A stretch of DNA of 64,000 nucleotides from Isochrysis galbana (taxonomy: Eukaryota; Haptophyta; Isochrysidales; Isochrysidaceae). The stretch is taken from contig CM030932.1 in assembly GCA_018136815.1 (NCBI GenBank), positions 6,176,407 to 6,240,406 on the forward strand, written 5' to 3'. The translations under genes were made by a program, and so were the position numbers. The number at the start of each line of letters is the position of its first letter. Within the stretch, counting starts at the first letter, position 1. Positions 10,998 to 21,089 of the stretch are shown here, piece by piece. The notes under the pieces are model-generated. The model was given only the letters and a program-made list of their open reading frames with translations. It searched no databases and was not told the origin of the DNA.

Positions 10998-11725
10998 ATG
11001 CAGGCGGGGCAGGAGGGGAAGAATCTCTTCATTGGGGGGTCTGGAGCGAGTCCCGCGCACGGCCAATGTGGGCTTGAGAGTCTGGCCACCGCGGAGGCGA
11101 GGGATTACGAGGCGCTCTTTATCAGCGCACATGATGCCATGGACTCCGTGATGGCGGTGCTGCGGATGGCGGACAATAATCGTATCACACAAGCGACCTT
11201 CGTTGATCCATTGCGCAGGCTTGCCAACGCATGCGAGGATGCGCGCATACCTCTTCAGCAAATACGTGAAATATTCCTCGAGTCAGCGATACAAAGCGCT
11301 AAAGCTGGCAAACCGCCCACCCGCTCTACTGTCAACCTGCGCCATTTCGCCCTTTGTACGCGGGTATGCATTCTTCACTTCCTCGAATGAGACATTCCCG
11401 GTGCTTTGGAGATCGGCATGTGGGACGTACCTCCTGCCCCTTGCATAGTGAACGAAGCCATTGGTACCCACCTTCGCACCTTCCGCCTCTGACACCCATC
11501 ACGCCTGGTCTTCAGGACGCGGCGGAGCATGCAGCTAGTTTATACGCCGGGGTTACGAGGTCCGCCGGGGTGTTTTCGATATGCTCATGCTCGCCGAGGG
11601 TAAGCCCCGAGGCAGCTGGACGCCAGCTTGATGCCGATAGGAGGCGCATCAAGAGCTACTTTCGTTCACTGCTCATCGAACAGGGCATCCCTGTCACTTC
11701 TTGGGAGCGCGGTAGTCATAAGTAG
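10998..11725 (+). CDS. Two-exon gene of unknown function
   Basis: Exon 1 is 10998-11363 and exon 2 11516-11725, joined in phase 0 (CGG|GTATGC ... GGTCTTCAG|GACGCG), about 192 residues. Exon 1 encodes a helical region (DYEALFISAHDAMDSVMAVL, then LRRLANACEDARIPLQQIRE) and exon 2 ends in RRRIKSYFRSLLIEQGIP. I recognise no family. The start follows a poly-G region, so an upstream exon cannot be excluded. The splice sites and amphipathic helices make a real gene more likely than chance. Confidence 0.5.
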
Positions 11726-12471
11726 AGATCCTCAATGACATACGTCGTCAAGCACTAGTTACTATTGCGCCGAGATTTGGGTCACTCATGCACGCCAGTT
11801 GGCGGTCGGTCGGAGTCTCGGTGAGCGAAAGCTTTATCATACCCTTGGCGCTTGTGTCTAGACGATGTGGCCGCAGGTGTGAGCGCAGTCACGTACAATG
11901 TGCACGCGGTCTGTTCGTCCATTGCTCAATATGATTTACTCGCGCCAGAAGGGAAGTCCGGATCACTTCACAGTCATATGTGCAAGGATGGAAGGCTTAC
12001 GTTCTCATCTATTCCCTCGTACTCATCGGGTTGGACGTGAGCCGTCCAACGGGAGATTTGTGATGCTTCCATCGCCCTTCTGCTCGCTGTACTTCCGTTT
12101 TTCAGCAGACTGGTTGTCATGAAGATCGTCGTATCATCTCTGACGATTTTCTGACTTGATGAGGCGGTTGGGTACGCAACACGCCGTTGCACGATCTCTT
12201 TCCAAGAGTATCAAGCTGTCCCATTGAATGACGATGGACTTGAGCGTCTGCGTGACTTGCCTTCCTAACGAGCTTCATCGTGTGCGCTCGCCTTTGACGG
12301 AATAGCGGGGGGTCCCTTCTATTTTTGAGAATGTTTTCGTGAGCTGTGTGTGCCAATCGTCCATTGGCGAATGCTACTGCTGCTACAAACCCATCAAAAG
12401 ACTTAGTGCGTTACATAGTTGCAGTTGCGCTTATGCATTGGCATTGTGTGATTCGCAAACATAGCTGGAAA
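11726..12471. other. Intergenic, nothing recognised
   Basis: Only short unsupported frames were seen. Confidence 0.45.
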
Positions 12472-13500
12472 AAAAAACTTCTTAATAGTCTCGCCGCGCG
12501 CGCGACCCTGCACAGCTTCTATGCAGCCACGCCCGCTTCCCTTATCCCCCCTCCACCTGCCTTGCGGCTCGTCCCCTCGTGCTCTACCTAGGGGCTGGGT
12601 GCAGTAGGTTTCCGGTGGCAGGCGGTGTGTACCGATACCCGATGGCTTTCCTCGCTACTTCTTCTTGCGCCATCGGGCTACCGGTTGTTGCATGTTTTAC
12701 TCCAGGTGTTGAGTGTTGGGAGCCTGTAGTCCAGAGTAGCTATGGGCATCTGTACGGTAGGGCGTGGGTCACGGCGGGCCTCTTATAGTTCAGGCTAGCC
12801 GCTCCGCTATGTTGAGCGCTTGAGCTATCAGGGACAGGTTCGTACTCATGACTAGAGCTCCTTTGTTGTTATTTGTAAAGATGGGGGTGCTGAGTTCTCG
12901 TGGCGACTTGATCTTCGGTTTCCTGCCTTGGGAAGCCTTGTTCGTCCGAGCGGTCGAGATTCCGTCCGGAGGTTCAAAGCCCCTCACGAGGACCGTGAAC
13001 CTGTTCAGAGTCTTTTCGATGACCGGCACGTGGTGGTAGGTGTAGTGGTCGAATTCTGCTCTGTAGAAGTCGCCTATTATGCATCTCCATGCTATGAGGT
13101 ATAGGGCTTTCAGGCTGTCTGGCGTCGGCGAGTTCGGGTATGCGAAGAGTCTGTCTTTGGTCTTCTGGGCTGACGATCTGTTTTTCGCGGGGGTGTATCC
13201 CGCTACGGCTTCTATGGTTTGGAATATCTGAAGTGTGGAGGAGCACCTAGCCAGGTGTGTCGAGTTCTCGCGGTGTTTTCCGCATAGCCTACTTTTTGCG
13301 GTGGTCACCGCAGCGAAACGGTTGCGTGTGCCGATTCTTCTGTGGGTAATGTGTTTAAAGTGAGGGTGCTTGTCGGTGTGTTTCAGCAGGGGATGAGTAC
13401 CCTTTGATATCCTCCAACCTGCAGATGAACTTAGTGTCATTCCGTTTGCAAGCGTCCATGATGGCACTCTCGACGACTACCTCCATGATGCATGATACGA
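12472..13500 (-). mobile_element. 5'-truncated LINE on the minus strand
   Basis: On the minus strand the element ends at 12472 with GGCGAGACTATTAAGAAG plus a T run, the same 3' tail as the LINE nested at 18649-19386; the preceding ~300 bp match that copy. Inside, the frame 13467-12790 (up to 225 codons) has a zf-RVT-like Cys/His cluster (CGKHRENSTHLARC) and a downstream block LKALYLIAWRCIIGDFYRA as in the C-termini of non-LTR retrotransposon proteins. The reverse transcriptase core is missing, as expected of 5' truncation. A related C-terminus is at 56437-56886. Confidence 0.75.
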
Positions 13501-13530
13501 AGGCCTTTTGGTTCTTAATTAACCCCGAGT

Positions 13531-14562
13531 TTATTTGCGCGCGCTTTCACAGCCGTCATGTGAGAGGAGTACTTGATGTGTGCTCGAACGGATGGTGCTC
13601 TTGATGTTCGCCAACGTCTTCTTGCATGCCGCACAAAACAATTGACCTGCGGACTCACGGAGGGTTTCATTGGGGAATTCGCGCAGGCGCTGCCCAATGG
13701 TCACGTTCGTTTCTTTAGTCGTACGCAGGCCGATCTGCCGGCCACGGACGCCAACGGGAGGCTTCTTCTTCGGCTTCCGCTCTCGTTCGTGCACCGCCAT
13801 CTCAGGTGCGGACTCACGGAGGGTTTCATTGGGGAATTCGCGCAGGCGCTGCCCAATGGTCACGTTCGTTTCTTTAGTCGTACGCAGGCCGATCTGCCGG
13901 CCACGGACGCCAACGGGAGGCTTCTTCTTCGGCTTCCGCTCTCGTTCGTGCACCGCCATCTCAGGCAGCTCAACGCCAAAGATGCCTCTGCGAGGTTGGC
14001 GTGGGGCCTCCGATAATCGTGGAGAGCGGCGCAGACCGATCTTGGAGAGCGAGGACGGATGCACCCAGCGGCTCGTCTTGACTACGACGGCGGTAGCGCC
14101 ACTGCCTTTCTTCTTCTCCCACATGATCCGCACCCGGCCGTCATCGCGGGGCGGCTCCACTACCTCGCATTCGCCCACAGATGCATGCAACGCCGCTTGC
14201 CCTAGCAAGAACGTTGGCTGGTGCGTCGGCGATTCCGGTGGGGCGCCACTGCGCCGTGCGCGGTCCTCTCTCGTCGTGCTGTCCTCCTGCATTGCTCTGT
14301 CGAGCTCGTCATCGTCCGAGCTGTCCTCGCCCTCGCCCTCCCTTTCCATCTCCACCATCCCCTCGCTCAGCGTGTCGCCGCATTCCTCGTCATCGTCGTC
14401 GCCGTCGCTATCACCGTCATCCTCGGATGACGTTGCCAACTCAACTACCTGCACCCGCGTGGGAGGCGCCCACAGAGGGTCTGCAGACGCGGCTGAGCTA
14501 CCGCTCGCTTCCGCGGTTCGCTTCCTCTTGACCGGCCCGCCGGCCCGCGGCGGGGGCGGCAT
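13531..14562 (-). CDS. Zinc-finger protein with acidic region and duplicated basic module
   Basis: Up to 343 residues. N-terminus: MPPPPRAGG and KRKR, a nuclear-signal-like stretch; residues ~45-90 are rich in Asp/Glu; then a folded-looking segment (EVVEPPRDDGRVRIMWEKKK, SRWVHPSSL) resembling small SH3-like barrels; the motif LRRSPRL; two identical 53-residue basic modules; and at the C-terminus FCAACKKTLANIKSTIRSST followed by H, a BED-like finger as found in many transposon-derived proteins. It may be a chromatin protein or a domesticated or resident transposon gene. Its 3' end lies beside the LINE at 12472-13500. Function unknown. Confidence 0.6.
   Translation of the reverse strand: MPPPPRAGGPVKRKRTAEASGSSAASADPLWAPPTRVQVVELATSSEDDGDSDGDDDDEECGDTLSEGMVEMEREGEGEDSSDDDELDRAMQEDSTTREDRARRSGAPPESPTHQPTFLLGQAALHASVGECEVVEPPRDDGRVRIMWEKKKGSGATAVVVKTSRWVHPSSLSKIGLRRSPRLSEAPRQPRRGIFGVELPEMAVHERERKPKKKPPVGVRGRQIGLRTTKETNVTIGQRLREFPNETLRESAPEMAVHERERKPKKKPPVGVRGRQIGLRTTKETNVTIGQRLREFPNETLRESAGQLFCAACKKTLANIKSTIRSSTHQVLLSHDGCESARK
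13648..13965 (-). repeat. Perfect 159-bp in-frame tandem duplication
   Basis: The units 13648-13806 and 13807-13965 appear identical base for base. Each encodes 53 residues (PEMAVHERERKPKKKPPVGV onward). The length, a multiple of three, keeps the frame open; the identity implies a recent event or ongoing homogenisation. Confidence 0.95.
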
Positions 14563-15254
14563 GAGCGGGGGGGGGGGGGGCGGGGGCGCGGGGGCGGGGG
14601 CCTATATTTTGATCGGGAATGCGCCCCCCCCCCTACATCGGTCAAAAGTTTCGCTTTCGCTATGGCCCCCAAATACCGGGAAAAAATCGCGAAACTCTTG
14701 CCGGGGCCAACCTACAGCCTTCAGATGGGCAGGAATACAACAGCCCATGAGGTCGGAGAGGTCGCCCGCCAGGAGGCCAGCGCGGACATCGTCCACCCCG
14801 TCGAACGTGTCCACCGGAATCGGGAACTCGTACTCCGTCTGCGTCGTCGCGCGGTCGCCGCCTGTCGATGGCGAGACGTCCGTCACGAGCCTCCACCAGC
14901 CACCAGCTCGAAGGAGGCGTCCGTGGCGTCGACATCGGCATGGGCGGGCAGCGGGCAGCGGGCAGGGGGCAGGGCGGGGGTGATCGGCATGAGTGTGTTG
15001 GCTGTGTGTGTGTGTTAGCGTGGGGCTGGCGGCGCGGCGGCGCGCGGCGGCGAGAGAGAGAGGGGCGGGGGCGACGCTCCCCCCGCGCAGGGGGGTCGTT
15101 GTCTTCCCGTGTTGTTTCTCTTCTCCGGTCCTCGCGCGCTCGCTGCTCCGTTGGCCTTCACTTGCGCAAACTAAAGTGTAAAGTTCGCTATCTATACTCT
15201 GTTCAATAAAGAGAACAGGCGCGTGTGAGGAGAGAGGGTGAAAGAGGTGTGGAT
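14563..15254. other. Divergent intergenic region between the zinc-finger and Pro-rich genes
   Basis: A G-run at 14571-14600 and a minus-strand open frame (14602-15375), possibly an upstream exon, containing PTAFRWAGIQ-like sequence. A 31-bp block at 14711-14741 recurs inverted at 50264-50294. Confidence 0.45.
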
Positions 15255-16985
15255 ATGATGAGCTGCTACCACTTCGCCTGCGCGCCGCCGGCCGACGGTG
15301 GGTGCGGCACGACATACGACTGCCGCTGCACGGCGAGCCACTACCCTGGATGCAGCGGGGGCTGCTGCGAGGCACAGATTTGCATGAGGAATCCGTGCGC
15401 GATTCCCGACTGCGAGCATCCCTCCACTCAGGCCAGCTATAGCTGCAATATGACCGCTGCAGAGAAGTTGCTGCTCAGCGGCCGGTTGACCCCTCCGGCT
15501 GGTCCGTTCCCCGCGCCCATGCTACTACCATGGGCTTCACCTTCACTGGATCCGCCGTCTGCTGCGTCACCGTCATTCCCTCCTCCACCTCTGAATCCCT
15601 CTCCACCATTGCCGGGCGGGCCGCCTGAAATGCCGCCACCATCTACTCCACCGCCGTGGCTGCCACCACCAACGCCACCACCACGCAGTCCGCCTGGCCC
15701 CCCTCCGCCATCGCCAGCACCCTCTCCGCCACCCCCCTCATTCCCGCCGAAAGTCCCCGAATCTCATCCCCAGCAGCCCCCCCCCCCCCCCTCTCAACCA
15801 CCGCCCCTGCTACCACCTCGCCCTCCGCCCCCTCAGCCACCTCCACCAAATACACCCCCACCCTCATCTCCCCCAAGGTGGCCTCCTTCGGCACCTCCAC
15901 CAGGAAACCCTCCTTCCTCACCTCCGCCAGCTAACCCCCCGCCGAAGACACCTCCCCCGAGTCCACCGAGCCCACCGTCCCCTCCCCCAATGCCTCCACC
16001 ACCAAAGCTTCCCCCCAAGCTTCCACCGTCTCCCCCATCGCCTCCGTATCCGCCTCCGTACTCACCCCCGCCAAGTCCGCCGCCGCCGGCTGGGCCTCCT
16101 TCCCCCCCGCCTCCACCGCGCGCTCCGCCGAGATCGCCTCCGCCATCCGCGCCTCCAATGCGACCACCATCTCCGCCCCCCCCCTCCTTGCCGCCATGGT
16201 CCCCACCTCCGCGTTTCCCCCCTGGGATGCCGAAAGGCCAGCCACAAGTGCCTCCTCCACCTCCGGGAGCACCACCACCCTCGTTGCCCCCTCTGCCTCC
16301 CCCAGATCGTCCGCCTCCATCAGCTCCCCGGCCATCGCCACCACCTCCGTCATCTCCTCCCCCAAGCACACCTCCACCATCGCCACCGCCTCCACCGCCA
16401 TCACCGGCGGAACCTCCTCCTCCGCCCGCGCTCCCACCGCCGCCGCCTTCACCGCCACGCCCCGCCTCTACCCGTGCAGTCAAACTCACCATCCATTTGA
16501 CAAGGGACAGGTTCACAACAGTAGTCAAAGGCCTGCTTGATTCGCTTGCGACTCTCCTCGATTTGGATGTTGATCGGCTATCAGCGCCAAATGCACCCAC
16601 AGTAGGGAATGATGCGGTCGAGATTGAAATCCTCATCGCCCAGGCCTCGTCATCGCGCGAAACAAGCGCTGACGCCGCTGCTTCGCATCTAGTTGCGTTG
16701 GGTCCCGGCCGTCTCTCTTTTGAGTTATTGCTGCCTGTTGACGCCGTCAAGCACTCGGAACTCAAGTTCTCCGCATATTCACATGTCGACGACATTGAGA
16801 CTGTAGGGTGGATTCTCATGGGCTTGATGATCTGTGGTGCAGCTATGATGATGTGGGGTCTCCGTTCTGCCGCCTGCTGCCGCTCTGCAAGGTGGGCGTA
16901 CGCACATGGAATGCTCGAGGAAGCGCCTCTCACCGACGAATATGAGCAGTCACGAGTTGCATCATCGGTCTGGTGGACGCACTAA
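15255..16985 (+). CDS. Pro-rich (pherophorin-like) type I membrane glycoprotein
   Basis: About 576 residues. A cysteine-dense N-terminal domain (ten or more Cys in the first 60 residues, including TTYDCRCTASHYPGCSGGCC) is followed by a very long Ser-Pro/Pro-Pro spacer (about 15480-16450), then a globular segment starting VKLTIHLTRDRFTTVVKGLL, a single transmembrane helix (VGWILMGLMICGAAMMMWGL) and a short cytoplasmic tail ending WWTH. Such spacers are hydroxyproline-rich wall modules in green algae. No signal peptide follows the first ATG codons, so an upstream exon is likely; the AG at ~15217 could be its acceptor. Probably a cell-surface or wall-anchored protein; no enzymatic motif seen. 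Confidence 0.75.
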   Translation: MMSCYHFACAPPADGGCGTTYDCRCTASHYPGCSGGCCEAQICMRNPCAIPDCEHPSTQASYSCNMTAAEKLLLSGRLTPPAGPFPAPMLLPWASPSLDPPSAASPSFPPPPLNPSPPLPGGPPEMPPPSTPPPWLPPPTPPPRSPPGPPPPSPAPSPPPPSFPPKVPESHPQQPPPPPSQPPPLLPPRPPPPQPPPPNTPPPSSPPRWPPSAPPPGNPPSSPPPANPPPKTPPPSPPSPPSPPPMPPPPKLPPKLPPSPPSPPYPPPYSPPPSPPPPAGPPSPPPPPRAPPRSPPPSAPPMRPPSPPPPSLPPWSPPPRFPPGMPKGQPQVPPPPPGAPPPSLPPLPPPDRPPPSAPRPSPPPPSSPPPSTPPPSPPPPPPSPAEPPPPPALPPPPPSPPRPASTRAVKLTIHLTRDRFTTVVKGLLDSLATLLDLDVDRLSAPNAPTVGNDAVEIEILIAQASSSRETSADAAASHLVALGPGRLSFELLLPVDAVKHSELKFSAYSHVDDIETVGWILMGLMICGAAMMMWGLRSAACCRSARWAYAHGMLEEAPLTDEYEQSRVASSVWWTH

Positions 16986-17876
16986 AAGCGCTTTCTTAAT
17001 TTTTGTACGGGGGTCATCGTCCTCCATTTTGATCCAAATTCTCGACTTGCCTTGGCTCTCTCTCTCTTCCTTTTCTCTTCTGAGCATGTGCTCTTCTACA
17101 AAAAAGGCGACACGCGTGACCCTAGAAACTCTTGACCAATTACTCTACTTCAAAGCCGATTACAAGATACTCGCCAATATTCAAACGAACAGACGCTCAA
17201 AAAAGTGATAGGTAATATAATGTGGTGTTTCACAGTAACCCCCGTTCACACTGCGGGTTTTATTCCCAAACGGCTCATAGGCGAAGCCACCCACCTCCTG
17301 CAATCGACACGCGCATATCTCGATGGAACAGGAGAACACATGATCCTACTAGGGGGTGCCAAACAGATGGCAGATGCGAGGGCGGCTGCATTTTTTGACC
17401 GTTCTCCAAAGCCCTTACCTGCCACCACGAAAAGTTGCCAAGGAAAATGGTGGGTTTTAACCCCCCCCCCCCTCGCCCCCCCTCTGCACACGCGCTGGGC
17501 CTCAAGTAGTGCAGAATTGGCGGCCGCGCCGCGCGGCCGACAAGGTTATTTCAGACCGGCTGCTTCGCGCTCATCTCGAGCCAACTTTTAGGATTTTTGT
17601 ACATATGGATGGCCTCCAGGGCCATTCACGTTCGGAGACACACAAGTCGTGCCCGCAAAGCACGGGCCACTCAATAGTTTGCCCGTATTATTAGCACAAC
17701 ATCACAACATCCCAACATGGATGGAGCGCAAAAAGTAGTTTTGTTCTCGCGTTGACGTGCAGAATTGACGGCAGCCTCGTGTTCTCGAGCATCTCACGTT
17801 CGATTTCGAGAGACAACCCCTCCTTTTCTCTCGATGGTTCGACAGCCCCATATGGCTATATGGTAAGACAGGTTGG
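16986..17876. other. 3' flank and intergenic DNA
   Basis: No gene seen. GTTTCACAGTAACC plus CGTTCACA at ~17226 recurs at ~59138, and inverted in part at ~47135. Confidence 0.4.
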
Positions 17877-18167
17877 CTACCGAAACATTGGACACTGACC
17901 CATTGGCATTTGGGCATATGTGCCGTCTTCGTTTGCCTCGGCGGCTGCAGAGCTGCCGGTTGCAGTCCGCCTCTTCTTGCGCCCAGCGCAGCTGGCGGTG
18001 GCGTGCCCTTGCAGCGCTAAGGCCAGCGCGCTGCCAGCAGCTAGCAGCACACGCGGCCACGCGGAGTGGATGCGCGGGGCGCTGAGCCTAGTCCGCAGAA
18101 CGACTCCCGCCGCCGGCAATTTGCCGGCAGCAACTGCCCGACGGCCGCATGCCCACAGCAACATCAT
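17877..18167 (-). CDS. Possible first exon of an organelle-targeted protein
   Basis: A 96-codon frame with an Arg/Ala-rich, Asp/Glu-free N-terminus (MMLLWACGRRAVAAGKLPAA) and a hydrophobic stretch VLLAAGSALALAL, the look of a mitochondrial or plastid leader. A GT donor-like site follows the MFR codons. No downstream exon was recognised, so this is tentative. Confidence 0.22.
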   Translation of the reverse strand: MMLLWACGRRAVAAGKLPAAGVVLRTRLSAPRIHSAWPRVLLAAGSALALALQGHATASCAGRKKRRTATGSSAAAEANEDGTYAQMPMGQCPMFR

Positions 18168-18348
18168 GTACTGGCGACAGGTTCACCTCCCTCCCGCCTG
18201 CCGCCTCGCGGCGCCGGCTCCCGCCTCTCAAAACGGACAGCGCCGCAAAATAAGTAAAAGTAAAAAGAAAGGGGGGAAATCGATACCATAGATAGGGGGG
18301 GGGGGGGAGAAAAGGCTCCGCTTGCGGCTTGCGGCCGTATATGTAGGG

Positions 18349-18470
<122 letters not shown>

Positions 18471-18519
18471 TAATAATATATACTACTATATATAATATGT
18501 AGTATAATAATATGGGTAT

Positions 18520-19939
18520 ATCGGACAAAAAATTCCGTCCTAGGAACTAGGACCACGTCCTAGAAAATTCTTGGATTTCTAGGACTCTGCCGATCATGCC
18601 ACCATTATAGCCTATGGTGAGCTTATGAGACATCCCATCACCTGAAGCTACAACTAAGTTTATACTTAGACGCGATGGAGCGCGCCGCCGCGACTCCCCT
18701 CTCCTTCGGGCCCCCTGCCGAGGGCGGCAGACAAAATTCTATGGGAGAGCCCTTACACAGGCAAAATCACGAAGTGGGTGAGGCACCCGCAATACCCCGT
18801 ACACAACGCGGGATGCGCATCACGAACGATGGGGATCATCGGCCTCCTTCACTGGACGACACACGTGAGAGCGCTACAAACGAAATGGATACTAAACTAC
18901 CTCAACGCGAGGAAGGCAATTTGGAAACACGCGCTCGACGCGTGGTTCTGCAGAACCGGGCTCGGCCGCGGGGCCGTTCTATCCTCGATCCCCACGAAGA
19001 CGCTTACCTGCAGCATCAGGGGGAACCCGGCACTGCCGACATTCTGGAAGGACGCCTTAGCGAACTTCAGACCCCTAGCCGCCAGTAGCGAGCCGACCAA
19101 CCGACGACAGACCTTAGTCACAATGACCACAGCTGCCTGACGCCCAGCACAAGGAACAAACACACATCAGCCGGTAGCCCGATGGCACAGGAGGAAGGTG
19201 AGAACCAGGCCGTCGAGAATCGGTACACACCGTCTGCCACCAAAAACCCACTACACCCAGCCCCTAGGTAGAGCACGAGGGGACGAGCCGCAAGGCAGGT
19301 GGAGGGGGAGAGAAGGGAAGCGGGCGTGGCTGCGAAGATACTGTGCAGGGTCGCGCGCGCGGCGAGATTATTAAGAAGTTTTTTTTCCCATCACCTGAAG
19401 CAAACCATCTCCACATCCCATTCAACCTTAGCTCTCCCCATGACCAACTCTGCTGAGCTTGTCTTTGCTTACTTTTGCTACCACAATCAGCATGCGGTGC
19501 TGCACTCGGGCGTCCGCTCGCACCAGAGGAGTTTTATTTTAGACCTTTTGGAGCAGTTGGCTAGCGGATTGGACACTTAGATGACAAAACTAAGCTTGGT
19601 GGTCACTGAAGGTCTCAAAGAGGGCAGTCAAAGCAACATTTCATCTCCTGGGGACCATGGGTAGAAAGAAGAGCTCCCCATTGGGTGGTATCAGCCATTT
19701 CTCCCGTTTCTAGGACAAGCAGCAATTCCGACCAGGTGACCCGCAAACGCGTCACAAAACTTGGTGTTGCTGAGGAAATGGTGCCTAGGTACACTTGGAA
19801 CATTTAATGAGGACATGCATGTGGTAAATCAATAGCCAAGGTTTGGGACAAAATAACATGGTATGCTCATGCTCTCACCTAGCAAAGTCCGTCCTTGTTT
19901 CTAGGACTGGTCCTAGAAAGCTGGGTACCTTTATCCGAT
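18520..19939 (+). mobile_element. DNA transposon with 8-bp target duplication, carrying a nested LINE (copy A)
   Basis: Ends ATCGGACAAA / TTTATCCGAT form short inverted repeats. Both sides are flanked by ATGGGTAT (18512-18519 and 19940-19947), an 8-bp target duplication as made by hAT-type transposases. Without the nested insertion it is about 670 bp and aligns end to end, inverted, with copy B at 53261-53934. CCTAG-AACTAGGAC subterminal palindromes occur at both ends. No transposase frame: a non-autonomous element. Confidence 0.85.
18649..19386 (+). mobile_element. Internally deleted hairpin-leader LINE (nested)
   Basis: 738 bp inserted in the DNA transposon and flanked by a perfect 15-bp duplication, CCCATCACCTGAAGC (18634-18648, 19387-19401). 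The uninterrupted site is preserved in copy B. It begins TACAACTAAGTTTATACTTA, jumps after ~75 bp to sequence encoding the post-reverse-transcriptase region of a LINE (HVRALQTKWILNYLN, WKHALDAWF), and ends GGCGAGATTATTAAGAAG plus T8. So the hairpin leader and the LINE tail belong to one family. Non-coding copy. Confidence 0.9.
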
Positions 19940-19989
19940 ATGGGTATCGGGATACCCAGAATACCCAGCTACCCAGGGGGCCATTTGCA

Positions 19990-20053
19990 ACTATCACTAT
20001 CTAACTAGATAGGGGTCGGTCACTATCACTATCTAACTAGATAGGGGTCGGTG
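19990..20053 (+). repeat. Short tandem duplication, ~31 bp x2
   Basis: CACTATCTAACTAGATAGGG with flanking bases occurs twice in a row. CTATCTA-CTAGATAG is also self-complementary. Confidence 0.8.
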
Positions 20054-20405
20054 AACTACCCACAATATCCGGTTAGTCCCAAATCCAAGTGGTTACAGGC
20101 CTTACAATCTTCAATCTTTCAATCTGGACATCTGCTACGCGCGCGCGATCGTCGGCCCGGGTGTCGCGGGCATGTGATGTGCAGAGCCCCGGTGCCAGCT
20201 TGGGCTTGTTGGCAGGCTTGCGGCTTGCTGGGGGCCATGGGAGTGTGATGAAGGGCACGGGGGCACGCGGGCACGCCCGCGAAGTGCGAAGTGAGAACGC
20301 CCACGAAGCTCAAGCCTCTATTCTAGGAGTACATAGGTCTACTTTACTGAGTAGTTATTGACGTCGGAAAACTTGGCGAGGCTCGTAGCGAGACCCGCGG
20401 CAGCG

Positions 20406-21089
20406 ATGTTCTCGCGCCTTCTCGTCCTGGCCGTTTTCGCAGGGGCGGCGTCGTCGCCCAAGAGTACTCCGGCGCATCACGTCGCTGGCGCCACCGCTGC
20501 GGCCAGCTCCGACTTCGACGTGGACGCTGCTCTCGACGGTGCTCACGACGAGGAGGATGAGGATATTGCGAGTTCTGCCCACTCAATCGAAACACTTGGC
20601 TCTGAGCATGTGCCCAGCCTACCAGCGGTTCCAAAACGTCCCGTCAGCCGACCCTACGCCGGTAGCCCGCTCCGTGCATCCGGAGGGCCACCAACCGGGC
20701 GTTCGGCAGCTTCCATGCAGTTCATGATAACAATGCGGATGAAGGAGCAGCTGAGAGGTCTTGGATATCTACCAAGTGAGATCGCCAATCTTGATCCACA
20801 GCGTGCTGCGGCTATCATCGATCGATCCATACCGCGTCCGTCTAGGGGCGTTCCTGATTCCTGGCTGGTGAATGGTCGCGCTGCCCGACGACGTCGCCCG
20901 GGAGCGATCCTGAAGGCGGCGGCTGCTGGAATGGTTAAGGTTGGGTTTTCAGCTAGTCTTGGGCTTATTCTCTACCTAAGCTGCGGTGGGCAGCTTCCAA
21001 CGCCACAGCAGCACCATGTCGATCGTGTTGGGCGTTTGATCCAAAAAGCGATCAAACGCCCGACACGTTACTATTCTCCCAGCTTGTGA
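20406..21089 (+). CDS. Small protein with signal-type leader and C-terminal membrane segment
   Basis: 227 residues from the ATG at 20406, chosen because it opens directly on a signal-peptide-like leader (MFSRLLVLAVFAGAASS). An acidic low-complexity stretch follows (DAALDGAHDEEDEDI), then MRMKEQLRGLGYLPSEIANL and PQRAAAIIDRSIPRPSRGVP, a helical LGY-x-I / RP-x-GVP pattern that I have the impression recurs in algal plastid-associated proteins. Near the end is a hydrophobic segment (VGFSASLGLILYLSCG) and a basic tail. Probably a membrane protein of the secretory pathway or plastid; no family assigned. Confidence 0.55.
   Translation: MFSRLLVLAVFAGAASSPKSTPAHHVAGATAAASSDFDVDAALDGAHDEEDEDIASSAHSIETLGSEHVPSLPAVPKRPVSRPYAGSPLRASGGPPTGRSAASMQFMITMRMKEQLRGLGYLPSEIANLDPQRAAAIIDRSIPRPSRGVPDSWLVNGRAARRRRPGAILKAAAAGMVKVGFSASLGLILYLSCGGQLPTPQQHHVDRVGRLIQKAIKRPTRYYSPSL

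Noticed and set aside
15833-16933. Gly-rich minus-strand frame of 366 codons
   Set aside because: Antisense of the Pro-rich spacer in the membrane protein gene.
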